A stretch of 64,000 nucleotides of DNA, taken from contig NZ_CP039383.2 in NCBI RefSeq assembly GCF_004803715.2, positions 2,790,001-2,854,000 on the forward strand. Reading direction: 5' to 3'. The translations under genes were made by a program, and so were the position numbers. The notes beneath the pieces are model-generated. The model was not told the DNA's origin. It ran no database searches and worked only from the letters and a program-made list of their open reading frames with translations. This document shows, one piece after another, positions 19,921 to 29,718 of the stretch (position 1 is the first letter of the stretch; each line of letters starts with the position of its first letter). Origin of the DNA: Luteimonas yindakuii (GTDB lineage Bacteria > Pseudomonadota > Gammaproteobacteria > Xanthomonadales > Xanthomonadaceae).

Positions 19921-20537
19921 TGGCCGGCACCGGCATCGCGATGCTGTCGCTGGGCGACAGCTACACGATCGGCGAAGGTGTCGCCGAACACGAACGCTGG
20001 CCGCAGCAACTGGCGGCGGCGCTGCGCGACGAAGGCATCCCGGTGGCGCCGCCGCGCATCGTCGCGCAGACCGGCTGGAGCACCGACGAACTCGACGCCG
20101 CGATCGATGCCGCCGGCATCACCGGCAGCTATGGCCTGGTGACGCTGCTGATCGGCGTCAACAACCAGTACCGCGGTCGCGACGTGGACGACTACCGCGC
20201 GCAGTTCGACGGCCTGCTGCAGCGTGCGATCGGCTTCGCCGGCGGTCGCGCCGACCGCGTGCTGGCGCTGTCGATCCCGGACTGGGGGGTGACGCCGTTC
20301 GCCGCCGCCTCCGGCCGCGACACCCGGCATATCGCCCGCGACATCGACGCCTACAACGCCACCGCCGGCCAGTGCTGCAAGGCACGCGACGTGGCCTGGG
20401 TGGACGTCACCTTCGCCACCCGCAACCCGGAGGCATCGCGGATGCTGGTGGCCGACGGCCTGCATCCGTCGCCGGCGATGTACGCGCAATGGACCGCGCT
20501 GGCTCTGCCCGAGGCACGCCGGCTGTTGACCGCATGA
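19920..20537 (+). CDS. SGNH/GDSL-family hydrolase
   Basis: A 205-residue hydrolase without a signal peptide. All SGNH blocks are present: nucleophile S14 in LGDSYT, Gly in TGWST (52), N82 in IGVNN, and D179/H182 in DGLHPS. Enzymes of this fold cleave acyl esters (lipase/esterase, thioesterase or acetylesterase), and the substrate is not predictable here. Its one-base overlap with alaA and the 31-base gap to the methyltransferase suggest a three-gene operon. Confidence 0.9.
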   Translation: MAGTGIAMLSLGDSYTIGEGVAEHERWPQQLAAALRDEGIPVAPPRIVAQTGWSTDELDAAIDAAGITGSYGLVTLLIGVNNQYRGRDVDDYRAQFDGLLQRAIGFAGGRADRVLALSIPDWGVTPFAAASGRDTRHIARDIDAYNATAGQCCKARDVAWVDVTFATRNPEASRMLVADGLHPSPAMYAQWTALALPEARRLLTA

Positions 20538-20568
20538 CCCCGGCGTTGCCGGCCAAGGATTCCCACGC

Positions 20569-21282
20569 ATGACCCACACCGCCGGCGCCATCGCCGCCGA
20601 CCACGGACGCCCGCTCGAACCGGCGCGCGCGCGCAGCATTGCCCGCGCATTCGCGCCTGCGCATCCGTTGGGCAACCGCCATGACTACTACTACACGCTG
20701 ATCAAGCTGCGCAGCGACCCGCTGTATCCCGGCGTGCTGGCCGCGTTGCGCGGCACCACGGCGCCGGTGCTGGATCTCGGCTGCGGGCTCGGCCTGCTCG
20801 CGCATGCGCTGCGCCAGGACGGACAATCGATGCCGTATCACGGCGTGGACATCGACGCCGACAAGATCGGCCGCGGCCGTCGCGTGGCGACGAGCAGCGG
20901 GCTGGAAGACGTGCACTTCGACGTCGTCGACCTGGCGCGCACCACGCCCGCGCATGCCGGCAGCGTGGCGATCCTCGACGTGCTGCAGTACCTGCAGCAG
21001 CCGGCGCAGCAGGCGCTGCTGTCGACCGTCGGCGCGATGCTGACGCCCGGCGCACGCCTGGTGATCCGCACCGGCCTGTCGGAGGAAAGCCGGCGCAGCC
21101 GCACCACCCGCATCGCCGACCGCCTTGCCAGCCTGGTCGGCTGGATGCAGGAGCGCGCACGCTGCTATCCGACCCGCGACGGACTGGAGGAGATGCTCGC
21201 CAATGCCGGGATGCGCGCAACCTTCGCGCCGCTGTACGGCAACACCCCGTTCAACAACTGGCTGGTGGTGGCGGAGCGCTAG
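20569..21282 (+). CDS. Class I SAM-dependent methyltransferase
   Basis: A 237-residue Rossmann-fold methyltransferase. Motif I is VLDLGCGLG (67-75), the acidic residue ending beta2 is D94 (GVDID), and AILDVLQYL marks motif IV. An N-terminal NRHDYYYTLIKLRSDPLYP segment, seen in methyltransferases of aryl-polyene/xanthomonadin-type loci, precedes it, but no such pathway genes surround it. The substrate is unknown. It converges on transaldolase, separated by a family A repeat. Confidence 0.85.
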   Translation: MTHTAGAIAADHGRPLEPARARSIARAFAPAHPLGNRHDYYYTLIKLRSDPLYPGVLAALRGTTAPVLDLGCGLGLLAHALRQDGQSMPYHGVDIDADKIGRGRRVATSSGLEDVHFDVVDLARTTPAHAGSVAILDVLQYLQQPAQQALLSTVGAMLTPGARLVIRTGLSEESRRSRTTRIADRLASLVGWMQERARCYPTRDGLEEMLANAGMRATFAPLYGNTPFNNWLVVAER

Positions 21283-21290
21283 GGCGTCGA

Positions 21291-21340
21291 CCCCTCTCCC
21301 GCTTGCGGGAGAGGGTGCCCCCGCAGGGGCGGGTGAGGGC
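21291..21340 (+). repeat. Palindromic repeat, family A (full-length form)
   Basis: A CCCCTCTCCCGC-TT-GCGGGAGAGGG hairpin is followed by a second small stem (TGCCCC-CGCA-GGGGCG) and GGGTGAGGG. It fills the gap between the convergent methyltransferase and tal genes and may serve as their bidirectional terminator. Confidence 0.75.
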
Positions 21341-21358
21341 GCATTTGCTCCGGAACGA

Positions 21359-22336
21359 TCAACCCTTCAACCGCGCCGCCACCGACGCACGCAGCGCGTC
21401 GAGATCGGCGGCGAATGCCTTGATGCCGTCGCGCAGCTTCTCGCTGGCCATCGCATCGGCCTCGAGGTCGGCGGCGAACCGCCCCGCGTCGATCGGCGTG
21501 CGCGGTTCGTCATCGGGTGCTTCGGGAACCAGCACGCGCGGCAGGTCGCCGTAGTCGGTGTCGAGCTTCTCCAGCAGCTCCGGCGAGATCGTCAGGCGGT
21601 CGCAGCCGGCGAGCGCCTCCACCTGCGCGGTGGAGCGGAACGATGCGCCCATGACCACGGTCCGCGATCCGCGGCGCTTGAACTCGGCATAGACGTCGCG
21701 CACGAAGCGCACGCCGGGATCCTCGTCGATGCTGGCCGGCGTATCGCCGCGGGCCACGTGCCAGTCGAGGATGCGGCCCACGAAGGGCGAGATCAGGAAC
21801 GCACCGGCCTCGGCGCAGGCGATCGCCTGGCTGTGGTTGAAGATCAGCGTGAGGTTGCAGTCGATGCCCTCGCGCTGCAGCTGTTCGGCGGCGCGGATGC
21901 CTTCCCAGGTGGCGGCGATCTTGATCAGCACGCGGTCGCGCTTCACGCCCGCCGCCTCGAACAGGGCGATGAACGCGCGCGCCTTGGCGACGGTGGCGTC
22001 GGTGTCGTACGACAGGTCGGCATCGACCTCGGTCGAGACGCGCCCCGGCACCAGCCCGCTCAGGTGCACGCCGACGCCGATGGTGAGCCGGTCGACCACG
22101 CTGCGCGCGGTTTCAGCCGGATCGCCACCCTGCGTGCGCGCGGCTTCGAGCTCGCGCTCCACCAGCTCCGCGTACACCGGCAGGTCCAGCGCCTTGCGCA
22201 CCAGGGTCGGGTTGGTGGTGCAGTCCACCGGCCTCAGCCGTTCGATCGCGCCCGCATCGCCGGTATCGGCCACCACGACGGTCATGTCGCGCAGCTGCGC
22301 GAGTTTGGACGGGCTGGCGGTGGCGGATGCGGACAT
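21359..22336 (-). CDS. tal: Transaldolase
   Basis: A 325-residue cytoplasmic enzyme of the non-oxidative pentose phosphate pathway that moves a dihydroxyacetone unit between sugar phosphates (TalB-type, E. coli 317). The Schiff-base lysine is K139 in [12 protein letters not shown]24 (VADTGD) and E103 ([11 protein letters not shown]) complete the active site. The start at 22336 lies at the family-typical N-terminus. No other pentose-phosphate gene is adjacent. It is divergent from the phasin gene. Confidence 0.97.
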   Translation of the reverse strand: MSASATASPSKLAQLRDMTVVVADTGDAGAIERLRPVDCTTNPTLVRKALDLPVYAELVERELEAARTQGGDPAETARSVVDRLTIGVGVHLSGLVPGRVSTEVDADLSYDTDATVAKARAFIALFEAAGVKRDRVLIKIAATWEGIRAAEQLQREGIDCNLTLIFNHSQAIACAEAGAFLISPFVGRILDWHVARGDTPASIDEDPGVRFVRDVYAEFKRRGSRTVVMGASFRSTAQVEALAGCDRLTISPELLEKLDTDYGDLPRVLVPEAPDDEPRTPIDAGRFAADLEADAMASEKLRDGIKAFAADLDALRASVAARLKG

Positions 22337-22591
22337 GGCGGGGCTCCGGCGGAATGGGGTCGCCACCATAGCCGGTGGGTCGTCAGGGCGGAACATGCAG
22401 CCTGCGCTGGCGCGTGAATGGCGCGCATCGCGGCGGTGCCGCGTGTCGGCATCGCGCCCACGCGGGCGGAACTGTTGCAGACTGGCCACGCGCACCGCAC
22501 GGCCGTGTCGCTGCTGCGGATGCCAGGCCCGGCCCGAACGGCCACGGCCACCCTTCCCGGCAGTCCCGTTGTCCACGACAAGGAGCCCGTG

Positions 22592-23287
22592 ATGAGCATG
22601 CCCACGTTGCCGCAGGCGCTGTACAAGGCCAACCTCGATCTCTGGTTGCGCATCGGCGAATTGCTGGAAGACAACCGCACGCAGTGGACCGCCCTGCTGG
22701 CCCGCGAGCTCGATGACGGCGCCGCCGGTGCCAACGTGGATCTCGAGGCCCTGCGCGCGGGTGACTGGCAATCGCTGGCGGCGCTTCCGGCGCAGGCGCT
22801 GCAGCGGCTGGCGTCGCACGGCCTCGGGGATCTGCAGGCCACGGCGCAGACCGCGCTGGGCGGGCAGATGAACTTCGCCACCGGGTTCCAGGCCGCGCTG
22901 GCCGACTGGCAGCAGGCCACTGCCGCCGCGCTGGGGGATGCGGGTGCCGGTGCGGGCGACCTGCAGTCGATCATCGAACAGGCGCTGCAGGCTTTCGGTG
23001 CCGGTACCGGTGCGCCGGGTGCGGCCTCGCGATCGGATGCAGCGGCCGACACTGCCGACACTGCGGCAGACGCCGCAGGCACGGGTCCGGCACGCAAGGC
23101 TGCTGCACGGCCGCGCAAGAAAGCCGTGGCGAAGAAGGCTCCTGCCACCGCAACCGCCACCAAGGGCGCAGCGCGCCGTGCGTCCGGCAACAACGACAGC
23201 GGCAAGCAGGCGGCGCGCAAGGTGGCCAAGCGCGCGGCGCCGCGCAAGGCGGAAAAAACGCCGGCAAAGCGCGGCCGCACCCGCTGA
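22592..23287 (+). CDS. Phasin-family protein with Lys/Ala-rich histone-like tail
   Basis: A 231-residue protein. Residues 1-125 are helical and match polyhydroxyalkanoate granule-associated proteins ([21 protein letters not shown]). The C-terminal half is Ala/Lys/Arg-rich ([17 protein letters not shown]), as in PhaF-like phasins, where the basic tail binds DNA nonspecifically and links granules to the nucleoid. AAGGAG lies 6 bases upstream of the ATG at 22592. No pha synthase gene is nearby. The family call is sound; a granule role needs PHA genes elsewhere in the genome. Confidence 0.85.
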   Translation: MSMPTLPQALYKANLDLWLRIGELLEDNRTQWTALLARELDDGAAGANVDLEALRAGDWQSLAALPAQALQRLASHGLGDLQATAQTALGGQMNFATGFQAALADWQQATAAALGDAGAGAGDLQSIIEQALQAFGAGTGAPGAASRSDAAADTADTAADAAGTGPARKAAARPRKKAVAKKAPATATATKGAARRASGNNDSGKQAARKVAKRAAPRKAEKTPAKRGRTR

Positions 23288-23352
23288 CGACCTTGCCGCG
23301 GCCGCGACACCGGCGGTGCCAGCCTGCATGCCCCCACATCGAGGATGCAGCC

Positions 23353-23613
23353 ATGAACAAGGACACGCACGAGCCCGCCCCGGAGTCGCCGGAACAGACC
23401 CGCGACCGCAACGATGCGGTCGCCTCGCGCGGCGGGCCGCCATTGCGCGACCCGCGCTCGCAGGCGGCGCTGGACAACGTCGGCCTCGACGACCAGGCCA
23501 ACCTGCTCGATCCCGAGCTCGACGACCAGATTGGCGACGACGGCCCCGGCCCGTCCTTCATGGACGACGTGCGCAGCGACGTGGGACGTGGCAACAACAG
23601 CGAGCCGCGCTGA
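23353..23613 (+). CDS. Small acidic hypothetical protein
   Basis: An 86-residue hydrophilic protein rich in Asp, Glu, Pro, Asn and Arg, with no hydrophobic segment or known motif. It is probably disordered. It starts 65 bases after the phasin stop on the same strand and may be cotranscribed. A purine-rich site (GAGGATGCAG) precedes the ATG. Confidence 0.5.
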   Translation: MNKDTHEPAPESPEQTRDRNDAVASRGGPPLRDPRSQAALDNVGLDDQANLLDPELDDQIGDDGPGPSFMDDVRSDVGRGNNSEPR

Positions 23614-23630
23614 GCGGGCCGCCGGCCTTG

Positions 23631-23669
23631 CCCCTCACCCCGGCCCCTCTCCCGTGGGAAAGAGAGGGG
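23631..23669. repeat. Palindromic repeat, family A (degenerate)
   Basis: CCCCTCACCCC followed by CCCCTCTCCC-n-AGAGAGGGG, a variant of family A in the same orientation as the copy at 61126. A small extra hairpin (CGGGAC / GTCCCG) follows near 23686-23702. Confidence 0.65.
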
Positions 23670-23721
23670 TTCAAGTACCGCGGACCGGGACCACACGTCC
23701 CGGACCCAGGCACCTGTCGTC

Positions 23722-23751
23722 GTCACTCCCGCGGAAGGCGGGAGTCCATGG
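23722..23751 (+). repeat. Dispersed palindromic repeat, family B
   Basis: GTCACTCCCGCGGAAGGCGGG-AGTCCATGGA is one arm of family B, matching the arm at 36921-36950 in copB at nearly every position. Confidence 0.75.
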
Positions 23752-23813
23752 ACGTCGGTTGTCGAAACCTCGCACCGCCGGCTCCGGCAGGGTTCCCGGA
23801 GCGCTGGGCGACT

Positions 23814-24722
23814 TCAGTGCTCGTCGGCGATAGCGACGGGCAGCGACGGTTGCTGACGTTCCATTGCGGCCGCGCACGGTGCCGCCGACGCCCCCATCAG
23901 CGCCTCCGGCAGCACGCTGCCGTAGCCCAGCGCATCCAGCCGCCGCAGCAGCAGGGCGATGGTCTCCGCGCTGCGGCCGTGCGGCGCGCCCTCGTGCAGC
24001 AGCACGATCGCGCCGGGGGCGAGGTCGCGTTCGATGCGCGCCACCACGGTGGCGGGGTCGGCGCGTACCGCGTCGTAACCGCGTGCATTCCACGCCACCC
24101 GCGTCAGCCCGCCATCGCGCAATGGCGCCGCCACGAAGGGATTGGTCATCCCCACCACCGAACGGAACCAGCGCGGGGGCTGCCCGATCAGCGTGGTCAG
24201 CGTGGCCTGCGCGCGCAGCACCTCGTCGCGCATGCGGCGCGGACCCAGCGCCCAGAACCAGGCCTGCAGATGCGTGTGGCTGTGGTTGCCGACGCCGTGG
24301 CCGCGACGGACGATCTCCGCGACCAGCTGCGGCCGCGCCTGCGCGCGCGCACCGACCAGGAAAAACGTCGCCTTCGCCTGGTGGCGATCGAGCAGGTCGA
24401 GGATGGGCAGGGTGTCGTCGGACGGGCCGTCGTCGATGGTCAGCCACACCCGGCGCGTGTCGATCGGCAGTCGCGACAGCACCGGCGCATACACCTGCGA
24501 GCGCGCACGGAACACCGGCACCAGCACCAACGCATGCGAGAGCAGCAACGCCGGCAGCCCTGCGCGCCAGCCCCACGCCAGCCAGATCGCGATCACCGCC
24601 AGCTGCGATGCGCCCACCCACCATATCCACGCATGCGGGTGGCGCGGCACGCGCAGCAGGTCCTCGCCGGCAGCCGGCGTCGGGTCATGTTGCGGGGGCC
24701 GCTGTGTTTCCCGGGCGCTCAT
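23814..24722 (-). CDS. Polysaccharide deacetylase family protein
   Basis: A 302-residue membrane-anchored NodB-homology protein. Two hydrophobic segments (about 34-50 and 54-72) precede the catalytic domain. Motif 1 is LTIDDGPS with D97/D98, motif 2 is HSHTH with H147 and H151 as metal ligands, and motif 3 includes R187 (RWFRSVVG). The late motif LLHEG supplies the general-acid His. Family members remove N- or O-acetyl groups from peptidoglycan, chitin or exopolysaccharide; which one is unknown. It is divergent from the glutaredoxin gene with a 59-base gap. Confidence 0.9.
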   Translation of the reverse strand: MSARETQRPPQHDPTPAAGEDLLRVPRHPHAWIWWVGASQLAVIAIWLAWGWRAGLPALLLSHALVLVPVFRARSQVYAPVLSRLPIDTRRVWLTIDDGPSDDTLPILDLLDRHQAKATFFLVGARAQARPQLVAEIVRRGHGVGNHSHTHLQAWFWALGPRRMRDEVLRAQATLTTLIGQPPRWFRSVVGMTNPFVAAPLRDGGLTRVAWNARGYDAVRADPATVVARIERDLAPGAIVLLHEGAPHGRSAETIALLLRRLDALGYGSVLPEALMGASAAPCAAAMERQQPSLPVAIADEH

Positions 24723-24743
24723 GCCCGGATGATGCCACGCGGG

Positions 24744-24749
24744 TAAAAT
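24744..24749 (+). promoter_or_regulatory. -10-like box upstream of the glutaredoxin fusion gene
   Basis: TAAAAT at 24744-24749, in otherwise GC-rich sequence, is a good -10 candidate for the rightward gene starting at 24782. A matching -35 is weak. Confidence 0.4.
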
Positions 24750-24781
24750 GCCCAGTTCTTCCGCAACGCCGAGCCGATGCC

Positions 24782-25714
24782 ATGTCCCTGTCCCCCGCTG
24801 TGCGCGAGCGCATCGAATCCCTGCTGCAGTCCAACCAGGTGGTGCTGTTCATGAAGGGCCAGCCGTCGATGCCGCAGTGCGGCTTCTCGGCCAAGGCGGC
24901 CGGCATCCTCGATGACCTCGGTGTCGAATACGCCCACGTCAACGTGCTGGCCGACCCGGAAATCCGCGACGGCATCAAGGCCTACGGCAACTGGCCGACG
25001 ATCCCGCAGCTCTACATCGGCGGCGAGCTGGTCGGTGGCAGCGACATCATCGAGGAGATGGCCAACTCCGGCGATCTCAATACCGCGCTCGGCATTGCCG
25101 CGCCCGACCGCACGCCGCCGTCCAACGTCACCGTGACCGCCGAGGCGGCGAAGATGCTGCGCGAGGCACTCGACGGTGCCGGCACCAACACCGCGCTCGC
25201 GCTGGCGATCGACGGCCGCTTCCAGCCGCGCTTCCAGATCGCCCAGGCCAGCGACAGCGCGATCGCGGTGGAAAGCGCGGGCATCCGCATCCAGTTCGAC
25301 GCCGCCAGCGCGCGCCGCGCCGATGGCATCACCATCGACTGGGTGGACGACGTGCGCGGCAAGGGCCTGGTGGTGGAGAACCCGAACGCGCCGAAGCCGG
25401 TGCTGCCGCTGGTGTCCGCCGAAGCCGATGCGCAGGTGCGCACCGGCACGCTGACGCTGGTCGACGTGCGTCCTGCCGACGAGCGCGCGCAGGCGTCGGT
25501 GAACGTGGCCTTCGAGACCCTCGACGGCGGCAACCGTGAACGCCTGGAAGGCCTGCCCAAGGACACCGCGATCGCGTTCCTGTGCCATACCGGCGTGCGC
25601 AGCCGCCAGGCCGCCGAGCAGTTCCACGCGCTGGGCTTTACCCGCGTCTACAACGTCGAAGGCGGCATCGACGCGTGGTCGCAGACCGTCGACGCCACGG
25701 TGCCGCGCTACTGA
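24782..25714 (+). CDS. Monothiol glutaredoxin (CGFS) - A-type-carrier-like - rhodanese fusion
   Basis: A 310-residue three-domain cytoplasmic protein. Residues 1-105 are a Grx4/GrxD monothiol glutaredoxin with C33 in CGFS and the glutathione-binding WPTIPQLYI segment; these transfer or store [2Fe-2S] clusters. Residues about 115-200 have the fold pattern of HesB/IscA A-type carriers but contain no cysteine, so they cannot ligate a cluster in the usual way. Residues about 210-310 are a rhodanese domain with C268 in the CHTGVRS active loop. A role in Fe-S assembly or sulfur handling is inferred. A GAAA-tetraloop terminator follows. Confidence 0.92.
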   Translation: MSLSPAVRERIESLLQSNQVVLFMKGQPSMPQCGFSAKAAGILDDLGVEYAHVNVLADPEIRDGIKAYGNWPTIPQLYIGGELVGGSDIIEEMANSGDLNTALGIAAPDRTPPSNVTVTAEAAKMLREALDGAGTNTALALAIDGRFQPRFQIAQASDSAIAVESAGIRIQFDAASARRADGITIDWVDDVRGKGLVVENPNAPKPVLPLVSAEADAQVRTGTLTLVDVRPADERAQASVNVAFETLDGGNRERLEGLPKDTAIAFLCHTGVRSRQAAEQFHALGFTRVYNVEGGIDAWSQTVDATVPRY

Positions 25715-25749
25715 GTTCGCGCAACGCCGCGCAGCATAGGTACACACAG

Positions 25750-25778
25750 GGGCGGTCGCGAAAGCGGCTGCCCTTTTT
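25750..25778 (+). terminator. Intrinsic terminator after the glutaredoxin fusion gene
   Basis: A 10-bp stem with two G-U pairs (GGGCGGTCGC / GCGGCTGCCC) and a GAAA tetraloop is followed directly by TTTTT. This is one of the clearest intrinsic terminators in the window. Confidence 0.9.
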
Positions 25779-25871
25779 GATGGGTCGGAGAAGTCCTTTC
25801 TCCAGCGACCGCGTGACGATGCGCAGCTGCGGCACTTGTGCGGCCGCATTGCTCCGTTGTGATGCGCGCTA

Positions 25872-25988
25872 CCCGTCGCGCGCCCCGGCGGGTGTGCTCC
25901 CCCGGCCGAAGTCCGCATCCAGCTACCACGGCCGGCCGCCGGCCATCCATGGCCGGCTGGGAGCACACCCGCCGGGGCACGCGACGGG
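25872..25988. repeat. Long palindromic element, copy 1
   Basis: Two 30-base arms (25872-25901 and 25959-25988) are inverted copies with a single mismatch. The interior contains a near-palindrome at 25938-25957 that is the reverse complement of GCCGGCCATGGATGGCCGGC. The element lies in a 546-bp gap (25715-26260) without genes. A related element in opposite orientation lies at 26104-26217. Confidence 0.8.
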
Positions 25989-26103
25989 CTCTGGCATGCG
26001 CCGGCTTCGGCACGAGGATCAACAGCGGCTGCACTTGAACCTGTCACCGCCCGGCGCCCGTTCGGCGCCCTTGACCTCGGTCCAGACGCGACGACAGGTC
26101 GGG

Positions 26104-26217
26104 GCCCGCCGCGGCCACAGGGGGATGTCCAGAGCCGGCCATGGATGGCCGGCGGCCGGATGTGGGAGCAGGACGCGGAGATATCCGGCTGGGCATCCCC
26201 CTGTGGCCGCGGCGGGC
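26104..26217. repeat. Long palindromic element, copy 2
   Basis: Arms 26104-26130 and 26191-26217 pair at 26 of 27 positions. The core at 26134-26153 is identical to copy 1 read on the other strand, and the interior GTGGGAGC-GGA-GCGGA is alignable with it. The arms are alignable but diverged from copy 1, while still pairing within this copy. Confidence 0.8.
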
Positions 26218-26260
26218 TGCCGCGAACTTCAACTGGACGTCTTCGATCCGGCCGCGGACT

Positions 26261-26794
26261 TCAGAACCCGCCGCCCGCATCCAGCCACGCCTGCTCGTCG
26301 GCGGTATTGATGCGTCCGAGCGCGGCGTTGCGGTGCGGGAAACGGCCGAAACGCTCGATGACGTCGAGGTGGGCCAGCGCGTAGCGGTCGTATTCCGCAT
26401 TGCCGAGCGTGCGGAACAGGCGCACCGCCTCGTGCTGGTCGGCCAGCACTTCCGAGTGTTCGAACGGCAGGTACACGAACGCGCGCAGCTCCGTATCCAC
26501 CTGCACGTCCATGCCGCGCGCGACCGCACAGCGCGCGTAGTGCAGCGCCAGGCCGTCGGTGGCGAATGCGTGGCCACTGCCGCGGAACGCATTGCGCGGG
26601 ATCTGGTCGAGCAGGATCAGCAGCCCGGCCAGACCCTCCGGCGTGTCCTGCCAGTGCTCGTACTCGCGACGCGCGGCCGCGTGGTGGGCATCCAGAAAGC
26701 GCAGGCACTCGCGGTCGAACGCTTCACCGCCGTTGAACCACTTGCCCGGGCCTGCCTCGCGCCAGAACGCCGCCACCTCGTTCCCGGCGCTCAT
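26261..26794 (-). CDS. DUF924 family protein
   Basis: A 177-residue soluble helical protein of the DUF924 family. The opening FWREAGPGKWFNG, the central LILLDQIPRNAFRG and the later YLPFEHSE and ERFGRFPHRNA are the family's recognisable blocks. Its biochemical function is not established. The start at 26794 overlaps the stop of the DUF411 gene (ATGA), so the two are translationally coupled. It has no signal peptide. Confidence 0.85.
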   Translation of the reverse strand: MSAGNEVAAFWREAGPGKWFNGGEAFDRECLRFLDAHHAAARREYEHWQDTPEGLAGLLILLDQIPRNAFRGSGHAFATDGLALHYARCAVARGMDVQVDTELRAFVYLPFEHSEVLADQHEAVRLFRTLGNAEYDRYALAHLDVIERFGRFPHRNAALGRINTADEQAWLDAGGGF

Positions 26795-27375
26795 CGCGCG
26801 TTTCCGTCGCGCGCCGGGTGGTGCGCCCAGTCGCTGGTGCTGCCGTCGGCGGCCACCAGCTCCACGGTGAATGCCTGGCGGCGCCCGTCGGGCATCTCCA
26901 TCCCGGGCGATCCTGCGGGCATGCCCGGCAGCACCAGCCCCCGCGCCTGCGGACGCTCCTGCAACAGGCGGTGGATGTCGGCGACCGGCACATGGCCTTC
27001 GATGAGGTAGCCATCGATGTGCGCGGTATGGCACGACCCCTTTCCGTAGGGCACGCCAAGCTGATGCTTGATCGGCCCCATGTCGTCGGTATCGACCACT
27101 TCAACCGGCACGCCTGCACCGCGCATGTGCTCGACCCACACCACGCAGCAGCCGCAGGAGGGACTCTTGTGGACGGTCATCGTCGGCCACGCGAACGCGG
27201 CGGCGGCCGGATCCGCAACCTCGACGCTGACCGGACCCGCTGCCGGCGGCCCAGCCTGTGGAGCGGGGGCTGCGGTCGCGGCGGTCGCGGCGGCCGGCAG
27301 GGTGGCGTCTTGCGCACACGCGGACAGCGAAACCGCGGCGAGCGCGACGGCAAGGGTCAGGGCGTTGTGATGCAT
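26791..27375 (-). CDS. DUF411 metal-binding lipoprotein
   Basis: A 194-residue predicted lipoprotein with lipobox LSAC (Cys20) and an Ala/Pro-rich linker. The DUF411 domain has the metal-binding cluster SPSCGCC (C74, C76, C77), C115-H116 (KGSCHTAH), H128 (IEGHVP) and a Met-rich GMPAGSPGMEM segment. Such thioredoxin-like proteins are commonly found with copper-handling genes, and periplasmic copper or other soft-metal binding is inferred. It overlaps the DUF924 gene by 4 bases and lies 20 bases downstream of AMP nucleosidase on the same strand. Confidence 0.88.
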   Translation of the reverse strand: MHHNALTLAVALAAVSLSACAQDATLPAAATAATAAPAPQAGPPAAGPVSVEVADPAAAAFAWPTMTVHKSPSCGCCVVWVEHMRGAGVPVEVVDTDDMGPIKHQLGVPYGKGSCHTAHIDGYLIEGHVPVADIHRLLQERPQARGLVLPGMPAGSPGMEMPDGRRQAFTVELVAADGSTSDWAHHPARDGNAR

Positions 27376-27395
27376 GGGCAGGCTCCGTGAGGGCG

Positions 27396-28172
27396 CTATT
27401 CGTCGAACCGCAGGTGGCGCACCGACTTGCCATGACGGCGGATCAGCCGCAGCGCCTCGATGCCGACCTGGATGTGGTTTTCCACGTACTCGGCACTGAC
27501 CTTGGCATCGCTGGCTTCGGTCTTCACCCCTTCCGGCACCATCGGCTGGTCCGACACCAGCAGCAATGCGCCACACGGGATGCGGTTGGCGAAGCCGGCG
27601 GCGAAGATCGTCGCGGTCTCCATGTCGATCGCCATGCAGCGCAGCCGACGCAGGTAGGCCTTGAACTCGTCGTCGTGCTCCCACACCCGGCGGTTGGTGG
27701 TGAACACGGTGCCGGTCCAGTAATCGTGGCCGAGGTCGCGGATCGTGGTCGACACCGCGCGCTGCAGCGCGAACGCCGGCAGCGCCGGCACTTCCGGCGG
27801 CAGGTAGTCGTTGCTGGTGCCGTCACCGCGGATCGCCGCGATCGGCAGCACCAGGTCGCCCAGCTGGTTCTTGCGCTTGAGCCCGCCGCACTTGCCGAGG
27901 AACAGCACCGCCTTGGGCGCGATCGCCGACAGCAGGTCCATCATCGTCGCCGCGTTGGGGCTGCCCATGCCGAAGTTGATCATGGTGATGCCGTCGGCCG
28001 TGGCGCTGGGCATCGGGCGATCGGCACCGACGATCTCCGCACCGGTCAGGCGGGCGAAATGGGCGAGGTAGCCGCCGAAGTTGGTGAGCAGGATGTGCTC
28101 GCCGAAGCCGTCCAGCGGCACGCCGGTGTAGCGCGGCAGCCAGTTGTCGACGATCTGGGACTTGTTCTTCAT
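27396..28172 (-). CDS. amn: AMP nucleosidase, short form
   Basis: A 258-residue enzyme of the PNP/UDP phosphorylase fold that cleaves AMP to adenine and ribose 5-phosphate. The sequence matches the catalytic half of Amn (INFGMGSPNAATMMDLL, FLGKCGG, MAIDMETAT with the ribose-binding Glu, DQPMVPEGVKT). E. coli Amn is 484 residues; this one lacks the N-terminal regulatory domain, so ATP/phosphate allostery may differ. It heads a leftward run with the DUF411 and DUF924 genes, 20 bases away. An AAGGAGAA-like site precedes the ATG. Confidence 0.92.
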   Translation of the reverse strand: MKNKSQIVDNWLPRYTGVPLDGFGEHILLTNFGGYLAHFARLTGAEIVGADRPMPSATADGITMINFGMGSPNAATMMDLLSAIAPKAVLFLGKCGGLKRKNQLGDLVLPIAAIRGDGTSNDYLPPEVPALPAFALQRAVSTTIRDLGHDYWTGTVFTTNRRVWEHDDEFKAYLRRLRCMAIDMETATIFAAGFANRIPCGALLLVSDQPMVPEGVKTEASDAKVSAEYVENHIQVGIEALRLIRRHGKSVRHLRFDE

Positions 28173-28293
28173 GCGTTCTCCTTTTTGCGCCCCATTCTAG
28201 GTGCTGCCGGCGTGGAGCCCATGACCAACGTCAGGTTGGCAGCCTCCACCGCAGCGGCTAGCGTTGGCGATTCGACGTCCCGGGGAACCACCG

Positions 28294-29714
<1,421 letters not shown>

Positions 29715-29718
<4 letters not shown>

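Noticed and set aside
25708..26310. Open frames with recurring GWPAAG-type translations
   Set aside because: They are translations of the two palindromic elements; the peptide similarity follows from the DNA repeat, not from a protein family.
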